From positions 1 to 42,515 of the forward strand of contig JAUYSB010000180.1 in NCBI GenBank assembly GCA_030696525.1: a stretch of DNA of 42,515 nt, in the 5' to 3' direction. Below are positions 1 to 9,873 of this stretch, piece after piece. Origin of the DNA: Hydrogenophaga sp. Its GTDB lineage: Bacteria; Pseudomonadota; Gammaproteobacteria; Burkholderiales; Burkholderiaceae_C. Below the pieces are notes generated by a model. The model did no database searches. It saw only the letters and a list, made by a program, of their open reading frames with translations, and had not been told where the DNA came from. The first letter of the stretch is position 1; every line of letters starts with the position of its first letter. The translations under genes and the position numbers were made by a program.

Positions 1-1304
1 TTGGTCTGCTCGGCGGCAATCTGGCCCAGGCCGCCCGCGATCATGATGGGCTTGTGGTAGCCGCGCGTCACGCCGCCCACGTCTTGTTCGTACTCGCGGA
101 AATAGCCCAGCAGGTTGGGACGGCCGAACTCATTGTTAAAGGCAGCGCCACCCAGCGGGCCCTCGGTCATGATCTGCAGCGGGCTGGCGATGTGCTCGGG
201 TTTGCCGCCCGGCTGGTCACTCAAACCGCCCCAAAGTTTGGAGACCGTGAAACCGGTCAGGCCCGCCTTGGGCTTGGAGCCCCGGCCGGTGGCGCCCTCG
301 TCGCGGATTTCACCGCCCGCGCCGGTGGAGGCGCCGGGGAACGGGGAAATCGCGGTCGGGTGGTTGTGGGTTTCCACCTTCATCAGGATGTGGTGGGTGG
401 CGGCTTCCGCTTGGTACGCTGGCGACGTGTTCACATCGGCGCGGGCCACGAAGCGCTCGAGCTGGTGGCCTTCCATGATGGAGGCGTTGTCGGAATAGGC
501 CACGACCGTGTGCTGCGGGCTGCTCTGGTGCGTGTGGCGGATCATGCCGATCAGGCTTGTGTCCTGCGCCACGCCGTCGATGGTGAACTGCGCGTTGAAA
601 ATCTTGTGGCGGCAGTGTTCGCTGTTGGCCTGCGCAAACATCATCAGCTCGACGTCGGTCGGGTTGCGCTTCAAGCCCTTGAAGGCGTTGACCAGGTAGT
701 CGATCTCGTCGTCGGCCAGGGCCAGGCCCCAGTCGGTGTTGGCTTTTTCCAGTGCAGCGCGTCCGCCACCCAGCACGTCCACATGCTCCATCGGTGCGGG
801 GTGCAGCTCGGTGAACAGGGCTTCGGCCTGGCTGCGCTCGGTGCTCACGGCCTCGGTCATGCGGTCGTGCAGCAGATCGGCCACGGCGCGCAACTGGGCC
901 TCATTCAGGCTGGCCTTGCCCAGCAGACCGCTTTTCAGGCCGAGGCGGAATTCCACCAGGCGCTCCACGCGGTGCAGCGCCAGGCCGCAGTTGTGCGCGA
1001 TGTCGGTGGCTTTGGAGGCCCAGGGCGAGACGGTGCCCAGGCGCGGCATGACCAGCAGTGCCGGACCAGCGGCCTTTTCAAGGGCCAGATGTGCCTCGGT
1101 GGCCGGCTCGCCATAGGTCAGCAGCTGCCCCAGTCGGTCCACGGTGGCGGCGTCGGGTGCCGCATCGAACGACGCCAGGTGCACGAAGCGGGCGCTCAGG
1201 CCCGTGATCTTGTCGGACACCGCTTGCAAGCGGGGCAGGAGTTGCTGGACTTTGAAGTCGCTGACGGCATTGCCGCCGTCAAAAAAGCGCAGATGCAGGG
1301 TCAC
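1..1304 (-). CDS. purL: Phosphoribosylformylglycinamidine synthase, N-terminal part (cut by window edge)
   Basis: Fourth step of purine synthesis: converts FGAR plus glutamine and ATP to FGAM in the cytoplasm. About 434 residues are visible on the minus strand, read by me because the ORF track lists only antisense frames here. The protein opens [12 protein letters not shown], typical of the large single-chain proteobacterial enzyme (about 1,300 residues). The first synthetase domain is recognisable by [15 protein letters not shown] and by [17 protein letters not shown] followed by a glycine-rich [15 protein letters not shown] stretch. The C-terminal glutaminase lies beyond position 1. The start is taken as GTG at 1304-1302 because it gives the family N-terminus and no in-frame ATG lies upstream. 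It is transcribed away from the lipoprotein gene and is probably its own unit. Identity is certain; the start is likely. Confidence 0.95.
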   Translation of the reverse strand, partial: MTLHLRFFDGGNAVSDFKVQQLLPRLQAVSDKITGLSARFVHLASFDAAPDAATVDRLGQLLTYGEPATEAHLALEKAAGPALLVMPRLGTVSPWASKATDIAHNCGLALHRVERLVEFRLGLKSGLLGKASLNEAQLRAVADLLHDRMTEAVSTERSQAEALFTELHPAPMEHVDVLGGGRAALEKANTDWGLALADDEIDYLVNAFKGLKRNPTDVELMMFAQANSEHCRHKIFNAQFTIDGVAQDTSLIGMIRHTHQSSPQHTVVAYSDNASIMEGHQLERFVARADVNTSPAYQAEAATHHILMKVETHNHPTAISPFPGASTGAGGEIRDEGATGRGSKPKAGLTGFTVSKLWGGLSDQPGGKPEHIASPLQIMTEGPLGGAAFNNEFGRPNLLGYFREYEQDVGGVTRGYHKPIMIAGGLGQIAAEQT

Positions 1305-1364
1305 AGTGGGTGGCCTTGGGGCTGAGGGGCGCAGGGTGCACCCGGGGATGGGTGGAAACCCGGA

Positions 1365-1370
1365 ATTTTA
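1365..1370 (-). promoter_or_regulatory. Candidate -10 box for purL
   Basis: The minus strand reads TAAAAT here (5 of 6 matches to the sigma-70 -10 consensus), about 60 bases before the purL GTG. No good -35 is seen at 16-18 bases upstream, so this is a weak call. Confidence 0.3.
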
Positions 1371-1398
1371 CCCGGGGCCACCTGCCTCTGAGCCTTGA

Positions 1399-1415
1399 GC
1401 CCGGGGAGCCCGGGC
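1399..1415 (-). terminator. Perfect GC hairpin after the lipoprotein gene
   Basis: GCCCGGG-GAG-CCCGGGC forms a perfect 7-bp stem with a 3-base loop, 26 bases past the lipoprotein stop. There is no T-run on either side, so it is a stable hairpin that may pause or protect the transcript rather than a textbook intrinsic terminator. Confidence 0.35.
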
Positions 1416-1441
1416 CGGTGTTGTTCAGGCGACGTGCCGAA

Positions 1442-1885
1442 TCAATACGCCTGGGTCGCGCTCAGCGCATGCGCCAGCTGGGCCATGGCCTGGGTGGACA
1501 CGTAGCCGGCATAGCTGGCGCCGTGTTGGCAGTGGTTGTTGTCGCTGCTGTACTTGCGCTTGTTGCCCGCCTCGGTGATCTCCAGCACGTAAATCGTGCT
1601 GTTTTCGTTGCAATGCAGGTTGGCGCGGGTGGGTGCCAGGCCCTGGATCATGGCTTTGACGTCTTCGCTGGCCACCGACAGGTCGGTGTTGTAAGCCACC
1701 TTGCGCCGGTTGAGGTTGGCGTTCAGGTCGTCGTACACCACGAGCCGCACATCGGCATGAAAACCGTTCCACAAGGCCGCGAGTCGCTCGGATTCAGAGG
1801 CTGACACCTGCGAACTGCAAGCCACCAGCTGCTGCCCCAGCACGGCCGTGACGGCCAAAACGGCGAATGAGCGAAATGTGATCAT
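1442..1885 (-). CDS. Small predicted lipoprotein, unknown function
   Basis: 147 residues. The N-terminus is a short charged start, a hydrophobic stretch and the lipobox LVAC followed by SS, so cleavage at the cysteine and lipid anchoring are expected; Ser at +2 points to the outer membrane if E. coli rules apply. The mature part has no domain that I recognise; it contains two further cysteines (LHCNEN and NNHCQHG) that could form a disulfide. The ATG at 1885 is preceded by a good ribosome site (GGGAGAGGACC). It is divergent from map across a 229-base AT-rich gap and ends 137 bases before purL starts on the same strand. Function unknown. Confidence 0.8.
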   Translation of the reverse strand: MITFRSFAVLAVTAVLGQQLVACSSQVSASESERLAALWNGFHADVRLVVYDDLNANLNRRKVAYNTDLSVASEDVKAMIQGLAPTRANLHCNENSTIYVLEITEAGNKRKYSSDNNHCQHGASYAGYVSTQAMAQLAHALSATQAY

Positions 1886-2114
1886 GGTCCTCTCCCTGGG
1901 TGGGCGCTTGTTTGGGTGTCTGCCGTCTGGTCAGAACCCTGCACCTCATGGGACTGAATTACATCACCGAAGCCCTTTAAAAGTTAAATTTAGAAGTCAA
2001 CATTTTGTCAAACGAGACTTTTTGCGAGGGCAAACCACACGGCAAAGTGGGCCGCCCAGGGGCACAGGCCCTATACACAGCGCGCGGCAATGTCAACTGC
2101 GATAATCGCGACCC
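1886..2114. promoter_or_regulatory. Divergent intergenic region, lipoprotein / map
   Basis: 229 bases between two divergent starts. The stretch around 1970-2020 (CTTTAAAAGTTAAATTTAG and onward) is clearly more AT-rich than anything nearby. On the minus strand, TGTAAT (about 80 bases before the lipoprotein start) is a possible -10. On the plus strand, GATAAT at 2101-2106 lies only 8 bases before the map ATG. Confidence 0.5.
2101..2106 (+). promoter_or_regulatory. -10-like box GATAAT directly before map
   Basis: GATAAT (5 of 6 to consensus) is followed by 8 bases (CGCGACCC) and the ATG. Transcription starting about 7 bases after the box would give an almost leaderless mRNA. The same box and spacing occur before dapC. 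No convincing -35 is visible. Confidence 0.4.
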
Positions 2115-2936
2115 ATGAACATCACCTACAAGGACGCGGCCGGTGCGGCCGGCATGCGCTTGGCGGGACGACTGGCCGCCGAGGTGCTGGACCACCTGAC
2201 CCCGCTCATCGTGCCCGGCATCACGACCAAGGAAATCGACCGCATCGCGGCCGAAGTCATGAAACAACAGGGCTCGGTGTCGGCCACCATCGGCTACCAG
2301 CCCGGTGGCTACCCGCCCTACCCGGCCCACCTGTGCACCTCGGTCAACCACGTGGTCTGCCACGGCATACCGAACGACAAGCCGCTGAAAAAGGGCGACA
2401 TCGTCAACGTGGACGTGACCGTCATCAAGGACGGCTGGTACGGCGACACCAGCCGCATGTTCCTGGTGGGCGAGTGCTCCATTGCCGCCAAGCGCCTGTG
2501 CCAGCTGACCTTCGAGGCCATGTGGAAAGGCATTGACATGGTGCGTCCCGGCATCCGCCTGGGCGACATTGGCCACACCATCCAGACCTTTGCCGAGAGC
2601 AACGGCTTCTCGGTCGTGCGCGAGTTCTGTGGCCACGGCATCGGTCAGAACTTCCACGAAGACCCGCAGGTGCTGCACTACGGGCGCCCCGGCACCGGCG
2701 TGGAGCTGGTGCCGGGCATGGCCTTCACCATCGAGCCTATGATCAACCTGGGCCGCCGCGAGGTGAAGGAACTGGGCAACGACGGCTGGACCATCATCAC
2801 CAAGGACCGCTCGCTTTCAGCCCAGTGGGAACACACCGTGTTCGTGACCGACAGCGGCTACGAAGTGATGACGCTTTCGGCCGCATGCCCGCCGCCGCCC
2901 GCCTTCGTGGTGAACGGCGTGGCCACCAGCGCCTGA
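2115..2936 (+). CDS. map: Methionine aminopeptidase, type I
   Basis: Removes the initiator methionine from nascent proteins after deformylation; cytoplasmic dimetal hydrolase. 273 residues, close to the usual 260-275. The pita-bread fold landmarks are present in order: NVDVTVIKDGWYGDTSRMF (two metal-binding Asp), CGHGIGQNFHEDPQ (catalytic/metal His region), FTIEPMIN (metal Glu) and WEHTVFVT (last metal Glu). A short tail after VMTLSAACPPPP is proline-rich. The ATG at 2115 gives the family N-terminus; there is no ribosome site, and a -10-like box is only 8 bases upstream. glnD follows 12 bases after its stop, so the two are probably co-transcribed. The def gene in this window acts one step earlier in the same process but is in a separate operon. 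Confidence 0.97.
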   Translation: MNITYKDAAGAAGMRLAGRLAAEVLDHLTPLIVPGITTKEIDRIAAEVMKQQGSVSATIGYQPGGYPPYPAHLCTSVNHVVCHGIPNDKPLKKGDIVNVDVTVIKDGWYGDTSRMFLVGECSIAAKRLCQLTFEAMWKGIDMVRPGIRLGDIGHTIQTFAESNGFSVVREFCGHGIGQNFHEDPQVLHYGRPGTGVELVPGMAFTIEPMINLGRREVKELGNDGWTIITKDRSLSAQWEHTVFVTDSGYEVMTLSAACPPPPAFVVNGVATSA

Positions 2937-2948
2937 CGGCCGCGCGCC

Positions 2949-5603
2949 ATGCCCGAGGTGGTCAACGACGCCGATTTCGCGGCCCTGCGCCAGCGCTACA
3001 AACAAGACAAAGCCGCCCTGTTCGAGCGCCTGGCGCACAGCGGCAGCAGCACACGTGGTGTGCGCACAGCCCTGTACGCGCTGGCCCGCCTGACCGACCA
3101 GGCGCTGTCGGAGCTGTGGGCGCGCGCGGGTTTTGGTGCCCATTTCAGCCTGGTGGCGGTGGGCGGCTACGGGCGCAGCGAGCTGTTTCCGTATTCCGAT
3201 GTGGATGTGCTGCTGCTGCTGCCGGACGACGCCAGCCCCGATGCCGACGCAGCGCTGAAAACCCGCATCGAAGCCTTCATCGGCAGCTGCTGGGACCTGG
3301 GCCTGGACATCGGCTCCAGCGTGCGCACCGTGGCCGACTGTGTGGCCGAGGCCGCCAAAGACGTGACCGTCTTGACCTCCTTGCTTGAATGCCGCCTCAT
3401 CGTCGGGCAACGGGCGCGCTTCACGGCGCTCTCGCGCGCCTTGACCGAGGCCATGGACCCCAAGGCCTTTTTTGTGGCCAAGCAGCTGGAAATGCGCCAG
3501 CGCCACCAGAAGTTCGAGAACACCCCCTACGCGCTGGAACCCAACTGCAAGGAGTCGCCCGGTGGCCTGCGCGACCTGCAGATCATCCTGTGGGTGGCCA
3601 AGGCGGCGGGCCTGGGCCGCAGCTGGGACGAGCTGGCCCGCAAAGGCCTGGCCACGCCTCTGGAGGCGCGCCAGATCAAGGCCAACGAGGCCTTGCTGAG
3701 CCTCATCCGCGCACGCCTGCACCTGATTGCGCACCGGCGCGAAGACCGCCTGGTGTTCGACCTCCAAACCGCCGTGGCCGAGTCCTTCGGCCTCAAGCCG
3801 CAGTTGCCCGCCGAAGGCAGTGCCAGCGCGCGCGGCGCGCGCCGTGCCAGCGAGGCGCTGATGCGCCGCTACTACTGGGCGGCCAAGGCCGTGACCCAGC
3901 TCAACCAGATCCTGCTGCTCAACATCGAGGAACGCCTGGCCAGCGACGAAGCGCGCTCGGCCACGCTGCGGCCCATCAACGAGCGCTTTTTCGACCGTGG
4001 CGGCATGCTGGAGGTGGCCAGCGACCACCTGTATGTGCAGCAGCCGCACGCCATCCTGGAAACCTTCCTGCTCTACCAGACCACGGTGGGCATCAAGGGG
4101 CTGTCGGCCCGCACCCTGCGCGCGCTCTACAACGCGCGACCGGTGATGAACGCGAAGTTCCGCGCCGACCCGGTCAACCGGGCCACCTTCCGCAGCATCC
4201 TCATGGAGTCCGAAGGCATCACCCACGCCATGCGGCTGATGAACCAGACCTCGGTGCTGGGCCGCTACCTCTGGGTATTCCGGCACATCGTGGGCCAGAT
4301 GCAGCACGACCTGTTCCACGTCTACACGGTGGACCAGCACATCCTGATGGTCCTGCGCAATGTTCGCCGCTTCTTCATTGCCGAGCATTCGCACGAATAC
4401 CCGTTCTGCTCCCAACTGGCCGCCGGCTGGGACAAGCCCTGGATCCTCTACATCGCGGCGCTGTTCCACGACATCGCCAAGGGCCGTGGCGGCGACCACT
4501 CCGACCTCGGCGCCAAAGACGTGCGCGTGTTCTGCCGCCAGCACGCCATCCCCAAGGAAGACGCCGAGCTGGTGGCCTTTCTGGTGCAGGAGCACCTGAG
4601 CATGAGCCAGATCGCGCAAAAGGCCGATCTCAGCGACCCCGAGGTGATTGCCGCTTTCGCGCAGCGCGTGGGCACCGAGCGGCGGCTGACCGCGCTCTAC
4701 CTGCTGACTGTGGCCGACATCCGTGGCACCTCACCGAAGGTCTGGAACGCCTGGAAAGCCCGGCTGCTGGAAGACCTGTACCGCTACACCCTTCGCGCCC
4801 TGGGTGGGCGCGCGCCCGACCCCGACGCGGTGATCGAGGCCCGCAAGCGCGACGCCCTCACCCTGCTGGCCCTGCACGCCCTGCCCCACATGGCTCACAA
4901 GGCCTTGTGGGACCAGCTTGACGTGAGCTATTTCATGCGCCACGACGCCAGCGACATTGCCTGGCACACGCGGCAGGTGTCGCGCGAGCTTGCGCGCGCG
5001 CCCGAACAGCCCTTCACCCCCACCATCGTGCGTTCCCGCATTTCGCCCGATGGCGAAGGCCTGCAGGTGCTGGTCTACGCCCAGGACCAGAACGACCTGT
5101 TCGTGCGCATCTGCGGCTACTTCGACCAGGCCGGTTTCAGCATCCTGGACGCCAAGGTGCACACCACCCGCGACGGCCACGCGCTCGACACCTTCCAGGT
5201 CGTGGCGCCGACCATGTCCGACCACTACCGCGAGCTCATCAGCATGGTGGAATCGGGCCTGTGCCGGGCCATCGAGGCCAAGGGCGAGCTGCCCGCGCCC
5301 AGCCGCGGCCGCCTGTCGCGCCGCGTCAAGAGCTTCCCCGTCATCCCGCGCGTGGATCTCCGCCCTGACGAAAAGGCGCAACGCTGGCTGCTCAGCGTCT
5401 CGGCCAGCGACCGCACCGGCCTGCTCTACTGCATTGCCCGCGTGCTGGCCCGCCATGGCATCAGCCTGCAACTGGCCAAGATCACCACCCTGGGCGAGCG
5501 GGTGGAAGACACCTTCCTCATCAGCGGCCTGCACCTGCAGCACAACCGCACCCAGATCGAGATCGAGACCGAGTTGCTGGACGTGCTCAAGCAGGGCGCC
5601 TGA
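2949..5603 (+). CDS. glnD: [Protein-PII] uridylyltransferase / uridylyl-removing enzyme
   Basis: Primary nitrogen sensor: uridylylates PII when glutamine is low and removes UMP when it is high. 884 residues, normal for the family. The nucleotidyltransferase motif [19 protein letters not shown] is at about residues 72-90, the PII-uridylyltransferase helical region follows, the HD hydrolase motif [15 protein letters not shown] is around residue 505, and two C-terminal ACT domains (starting near 705 and 813) should bind glutamine. All key motifs are intact, so both activities are expected. It lies 12 bases after map. Its 3' end overlaps the convergent RND pump gene by 17 bases, so transcription from the two sides must collide or terminate inside coding sequence. 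Confidence 0.97.
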   Translation: MPEVVNDADFAALRQRYKQDKAALFERLAHSGSSTRGVRTALYALARLTDQALSELWARAGFGAHFSLVAVGGYGRSELFPYSDVDVLLLLPDDASPDADAALKTRIEAFIGSCWDLGLDIGSSVRTVADCVAEAAKDVTVLTSLLECRLIVGQRARFTALSRALTEAMDPKAFFVAKQLEMRQRHQKFENTPYALEPNCKESPGGLRDLQIILWVAKAAGLGRSWDELARKGLATPLEARQIKANEALLSLIRARLHLIAHRREDRLVFDLQTAVAESFGLKPQLPAEGSASARGARRASEALMRRYYWAAKAVTQLNQILLLNIEERLASDEARSATLRPINERFFDRGGMLEVASDHLYVQQPHAILETFLLYQTTVGIKGLSARTLRALYNARPVMNAKFRADPVNRATFRSILMESEGITHAMRLMNQTSVLGRYLWVFRHIVGQMQHDLFHVYTVDQHILMVLRNVRRFFIAEHSHEYPFCSQLAAGWDKPWILYIAALFHDIAKGRGGDHSDLGAKDVRVFCRQHAIPKEDAELVAFLVQEHLSMSQIAQKADLSDPEVIAAFAQRVGTERRLTALYLLTVADIRGTSPKVWNAWKARLLEDLYRYTLRALGGRAPDPDAVIEARKRDALTLLALHALPHMAHKALWDQLDVSYFMRHDASDIAWHTRQVSRELARAPEQPFTPTIVRSRISPDGEGLQVLVYAQDQNDLFVRICGYFDQAGFSILDAKVHTTRDGHALDTFQVVAPTMSDHYRELISMVESGLCRAIEAKGELPAPSRGRLSRRVKSFPVIPRVDLRPDEKAQRWLLSVSASDRTGLLYCIARVLARHGISLQLAKITTLGERVEDTFLISGLHLQHNRTQIEIETELLDVLKQGA

Positions 5604-8600
5604 ACAGGCGGCCGAACCACAGGGCGACGTCATCCACCAGGGTGAACACCGCCGGGATGACCAGCAGACTCAGGAAAGTGGAGGTGATCAGCCCGCCGAT
5701 CACGGCCACCGCCATGGGCGAGCGGAAGCTGCTGTCGGCCGCGCCCCAGCCCACCGCAATCGGCAACATGCCCGCGCCCATGGCGATGGTGGTCATGACG
5801 ATGGGCCGCGCGCGCTTGTGGCAGGCGTCGAGGATGGCGTCGAGCCGGTTCATGCCCGCCACCGCGGGCCGTCCGTCGCTGCCGTCGTGCCCACGCCGTG
5901 CCTCGATGGCGTACTCCACCAGCAGGATGGAGTTTTTGGTGGCCACGCCCATGAGCATGATCAGGCCGATCAGCGAAGGCATGGAAAAGCTCTTGTTGGT
6001 CAGCAGCAGCGCCACAAACGCGCCGCCCAGCGACAGCGGCAGCGCCGCCAGGATGGTGACAGGGTGCAGAAAGGCCTTGAACAGCAGCACCAGCACGATG
6101 TAGATACACAACACGCCGGTCAGCATCGCCAGGCCAAAGCTGGCGAACAGCTCGCCCTGCACCTCGGCGTCACCAATCTCGATCACCTTCACACCGGCCG
6201 GCAGGCTGTTGACGCTGGGCAACCTGTCCACCGCCGACTTCATGTCGCCCAGGGCGATGCCGGCGAGTTCGACTTCGAAGTTGATGTTGCGCGAGCGGTC
6301 GTAGCGGTCGATCACGGCCGGGCCGCCACCAAAGCTCAGGCTGGCCACCTGCTCCAGCATCACGGGCCCTCGTGAGCCCGGCACGGCCAGCCGCCCCAGC
6401 ATGGACAGGTCCTGCCGCGCCTCAACGTCGAGCTTGACCACGATGGGCACCTGACGCTGCGGCAGGTTGAGCTTGGGCAGCGCGCTGTCGTAGTCGCCCA
6501 CGGTGGCGATGCGCAAGGTCTCGGCGATGGCGTTGCTGGTCACGCCCAGGTCGGCGGCGCGCGCCAGGTCGGGCGTGACGATGATCTCGGTGCGCACCAG
6601 CGCGGCGGTGGACTGTATGCTGCCCACGCCCGGTATGGTGCGCAGATCGCGTTCGATGCCGCGCGCGGCCTCGGCCATCGCGCGGGTGTCGTTGCCGGTC
6701 AGCGTCAGGATGTATTTTTCACCCGAGCCGCCCAGGCCCACCTTGCTGCGCACGCCCGGCAATTCGGCCATGGCCTCGCGGATCTGGTTCTCGAGCACCT
6801 GCTTGCGCGGGCGCTGGCCGCGCGGGTCCAGCTGAATGGTCAACGCCGCCTTGCGCGACTCGGCCGCGCCCTGGGGCGCAAACGGGTCGGTGCCGGCCGA
6901 GCCCGAACCAATGGTGGTGTAGACCGACTTCACATGTGGCACGGCCGCCACCAGCAGACGCGCCCTTTCCGATGTGGCCACCGTCTGCGCCAAGGTGGCC
7001 CCGGGCGCCAGCTCCAGGTAGACCTGGGTCTGCGAGTTGTCGTCGGCCGGAATGAAGCCCTGCGGCAGCAGCGGGATCAGCATCAGCGAACCGACAAAAA
7101 ACAGACCGGCACCGATCATGGTGATCCAGCGGTGGCGTATGCACCACGCGGCCCAATGGCGGTAGTGGTCCAGCCAGGCCGGCTCCTTCTGGTTGTGCAG
7201 CCAGGCCCAACCCCAACCCAGCACGCGGTGGCGCTGCGCCCAACCGGGGCGCTGGGTGGCGTCCAGCACCGGCTTCATCAGGTAGGCCGCCATCATGGGC
7301 GTGAGCGCGCGCGCCACCACCAGCGAGGCGAACACCGCAAACGAGGCCGTCCAGCCGAACTGCTTGAAAAACTTGCCCGGAATGCCCGACATGAAGGCGG
7401 TGGGCAGAAACACGGCAATCAAGGTGAAGGTGGTGGCAATCACCGCGAGGCCAATCTCGTCGGCGGCCTCCATCGCCGCCTGGTACGGCGTCTTGCCCAT
7501 GCGCATGTGGCGCACGATGTTTTCCACCTCGACGATGGCGTCGTCCACCAGGATGCCGATCACCAGCGACAGCGCCAGCAGCGTCACCACGTTGATGGTG
7601 AACCCCATGTAGTGCATGCCGATGAAGGCCGGAATGGCCGACAGCGGCAGCGCCACGGCCGAGACGATGGTGGCCCGCAGATCGCGCAGGAACAGCCAGA
7701 CCACCAGCACCGCCAGCAGCGCGCCTTCATACAGCAGCGTCATGGAGGCGTTGAACTCCTCCTCCACCGGCGTCACGAAATCAAAAGACTCGGTGATGCG
7801 CAGGTCGGGCCGCGCGGCGCGCAGTTCAGCGAGACGGGCGCGCACGCCATGGCCCACCTCCACCTCGCTGGCGCCGCGGCTGCGCGCCACCTCGAAACCC
7901 ACCACCGGCTTGCCGTCCAGAAAGGCGGCGGCCGTGGGATCGGCCACGGTGTCCACCACGCGGGCGATCTGGTCCAGCCGCACGCGGCGGCCGTCCGACA
8001 GCGCGATTTCCATGGCCGCCAGCGCCTGCGCCGAGCCCAGCGCCGACAGCGTGCGCAGTGGCTGCTGGCTGCCGCCGAGCTCGGCCTTGCCGCCCGCGCT
8101 CTCGATCTGCACCTTGGCCAACTGGCGCGAGACATCGGCCGCCGTGGCGCCCAAGGCCAGCAGGCGCATCGGGTCCAGCTGCACCTGCACCTCGCGGCTG
8201 ACGCCACCCACCCGGTTGACCGCGCCCACGCCGCGCACCGACAGCAGCAGCTTGGCCACGTCGTTGTCCACAAACCACGACAGCGCCTCGTCGTCCATGC
8301 GGTCCGAGGCCACGGTGTAGGCCAGCACGGCGCCGCCGGCCAGCTCCAGCTTGTTGATGATGGGCTCGCGCAGGTCGCCCGGCAGGTCGCCGCGCACCTT
8401 GGCCACGGCCGAGCGCACGTCGTCCAGCGCCTCCTGCGTGTTTTTCTCGATGCGGAACTCGGCGGTGATGGAGACCGAGCCGTCCTGCACCTTGGTGTAG
8501 ATGTGCTTGAGCCCCTGCAGCGAGGCCAGGCTGTTCTCGATCTTGCGCGCAACGTCGTTTTCCAGCTGGTTGGGAGCCGCACCCGGCAGGCTGGCCACGA

Positions 8601-8739
8601 TGGTGATGTTGGGCACGTCCAGGTCCGGGAAGTTCTGCACCTTCATGGACTGGAACGAGAGCAGCCCCGCCAGCGTCAGCATGACGAACAGCATGGCCGC
8701 CGGAATGGGGTTGCGTATGGACCAGGCGGAAACGTTCAT
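5587..8739 (-). CDS. RND multidrug efflux transporter, HAE1 type (inner-membrane pump)
   Basis: Proton-driven inner-membrane pump of a tripartite efflux system. 1,050 residues, the standard length of AcrB/MexB-like proteins. It starts [18 protein letters not shown] with the first membrane helix. The paired aspartates of TM4 are present ([13 protein letters not shown], near residues 399-400), as is the TM10 lysine ([13 protein letters not shown], near residue 935), so the proton relay is intact. It is the last gene of def-OMF-MFP-RND, 12 bases after the membrane-fusion gene. The substrate cannot be told from sequence. The N-terminus and the AcrB-like motifs fit drug/hydrophobic (HAE1) rather than metal (CzcA) pumps, though I would not exclude a narrower substrate. 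Confidence 0.93.
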   Translation of the reverse strand: MNVSAWSIRNPIPAAMLFVMLTLAGLLSFQSMKVQNFPDLDVPNITIVASLPGAAPNQLENDVARKIENSLASLQGLKHIYTKVQDGSVSITAEFRIEKNTQEALDDVRSAVAKVRGDLPGDLREPIINKLELAGGAVLAYTVASDRMDDEALSWFVDNDVAKLLLSVRGVGAVNRVGGVSREVQVQLDPMRLLALGATAADVSRQLAKVQIESAGGKAELGGSQQPLRTLSALGSAQALAAMEIALSDGRRVRLDQIARVVDTVADPTAAAFLDGKPVVGFEVARSRGASEVEVGHGVRARLAELRAARPDLRITESFDFVTPVEEEFNASMTLLYEGALLAVLVVWLFLRDLRATIVSAVALPLSAIPAFIGMHYMGFTINVVTLLALSLVIGILVDDAIVEVENIVRHMRMGKTPYQAAMEAADEIGLAVIATTFTLIAVFLPTAFMSGIPGKFFKQFGWTASFAVFASLVVARALTPMMAAYLMKPVLDATQRPGWAQRHRVLGWGWAWLHNQKEPAWLDHYRHWAAWCIRHRWITMIGAGLFFVGSLMLIPLLPQGFIPADDNSQTQVYLELAPGATLAQTVATSERARLLVAAVPHVKSVYTTIGSGSAGTDPFAPQGAAESRKAALTIQLDPRGQRPRKQVLENQIREAMAELPGVRSKVGLGGSGEKYILTLTGNDTRAMAEAARGIERDLRTIPGVGSIQSTAALVRTEIIVTPDLARAADLGVTSNAIAETLRIATVGDYDSALPKLNLPQRQVPIVVKLDVEARQDLSMLGRLAVPGSRGPVMLEQVASLSFGGGPAVIDRYDRSRNINFEVELAGIALGDMKSAVDRLPSVNSLPAGVKVIEIGDAEVQGELFASFGLAMLTGVLCIYIVLVLLFKAFLHPVTILAALPLSLGGAFVALLLTNKSFSMPSLIGLIMLMGVATKNSILLVEYAIEARRGHDGSDGRPAVAGMNRLDAILDACHKRARPIVMTTIAMGAGMLPIAVGWGAADSSFRSPMAVAVIGGLITSTFLSLLVIPAVFTLVDDVALWFGRLFRRPA

Positions 8740-8751
8740 GGCGCCCTGCCC

Positions 8752-9873
8752 TTACTGGGCGACCTTGACCAGGTCGCCCTCGTTGAGGAAACCCGCGCCC
8801 TGCACGGCCACACGCTCCTCGGCCTTGAGCCCTTGCAGCACTTCGACCACGTCGCCCACACGCCGGCCCGTCTCGACCTTGCGCTGTGCCACCTTGTTCT
8901 GCGCATCGACCACGAACACATAGCTGTGGCCGTCGCGCTGCACCACGGCCTGGGCCGGCACCGTCAGTGCGCTGCTCGCGGGCAGTACAAAACGCCCACG
9001 CGCAAAGGTGTTGGCCTTGAGTTCGGCGTGGCGCGGCAGGTCCACATAGACCAGGATGTTGCGGGTTTGCGGGTCGGCACTGGGCGCGATGGCGCGCACC
9101 GTGCCGCCCAGCGTGGTGCCGCTGGCCAGCGTGACCTCGGCCTTCTGGCCACGCGCGACGCGGGCGATCTCGGTCGGCGTGACCTCGGCCCGCCACTCCA
9201 TGCGCCCCTGGCGCAACAGGCGAAACAGCTCCTGGCCAGCACCCACCACCGCGCCCACCGTGGCCACGCGGGCTGAAATCACACCGTCGTCGGGCGCCAG
9301 CAGGCGGGTGTGGTCCAGCCGCACACGCGTGGCCGCCACCACCGCCTGCGAGGCCTCCCATTGCGCCTTGGCCACTTTCTCAGCCGTCAGGTACTGCGAC
9401 ATCTGCGAGGCCGACAGCGCGCCGCTGTCCTGGATCGAGCGGGCGCGGTTGGCGTCGGCCTGGGCGCTCTCGAACTGCGCCTGGGCCTGCAACACGGCCG
9501 CCTGGGCCTGCAGGGTTTCTGCCTGCGCGGTGTCGGCCGCAAAACGCGCCAGCTCCTGCCCGCGCTTGACGACGTCGCCCACGTTGACGTGCACCGCCGC
9601 CAGCCGAAGTCCGTTCACTTCGGCGCCCACGCTGGCTTCCTGCCAGGCCACCACATTGCCGTTGGCCAGCAAGCTGTTGGCCAGGCTGGCCGTGCGCGGC
9701 TGGGCCACGCTCACGGTCAGGGCGGGTTTCGGGGCCGCGGCCGGTGCATCGGCGGCCGGGCTGCGCAAGGACACACCCACCAGCCCCAGGGCCACCAGCA
9801 GCGCCGTTGCCGACACAGGCCAGGCCCGGTGCAGCCGGTTCAGACGGGAATACACAGGTAATGGCAGCTTCAT
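8752..9873 (-). CDS. RND efflux periplasmic adaptor (membrane-fusion protein)
   Basis: Adaptor that joins the RND pump to the outer-membrane channel. 373 residues from the ATG at 9873; the longer 722-residue ORF in the track is only upstream read-through in a frame shared with another gene. After a basic N-terminus there is one membrane/signal segment (VSATALLVALGLVGVSL) with no lipobox cysteine. Two halves of a lipoyl-like domain (ANGNVVAWQEASVGAEVNG ... LLAPDDGVISARVATVG) flank an Ala/Gln-rich coiled-coil hairpin (AETLQAQAAVLQAQAQFESA), followed by the beta-barrel part. The start overlaps the stop of the outer-membrane factor gene (ATGA), implying translational coupling. Confidence 0.93.
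   Translation of the reverse strand: MKLPLPVYSRLNRLHRAWPVSATALLVALGLVGVSLRSPAADAPAAAPKPALTVSVAQPRTASLANSLLANGNVVAWQEASVGAEVNGLRLAAVHVNVGDVVKRGQELARFAADTAQAETLQAQAAVLQAQAQFESAQADANRARSIQDSGALSASQMSQYLTAEKVAKAQWEASQAVVAATRVRLDHTRLLAPDDGVISARVATVGAVVGAGQELFRLLRQGRMEWRAEVTPTEIARVARGQKAEVTLASGTTLGGTVRAIAPSADPQTRNILVYVDLPRHAELKANTFARGRFVLPASSALTVPAQAVVQRDGHSYVFVVDAQNKVAQRKVETGRRVGDVVEVLQGLKAEERVAVQGAGFLNEGDLVKVAQ

Noticed and set aside
54-1325. 423-residue plus-strand open frame opposite purL
   Set aside because: The minus frame reads as PurL with signature motifs; the plus frame is Val/Gly/Ala/His-rich, an expected shadow in GC-rich DNA.
6934-9276. 780-residue plus-strand open frame opposite the RND pump and adaptor
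   Set aside because: It spans the junction of two real genes on the other strand and has shadow composition.
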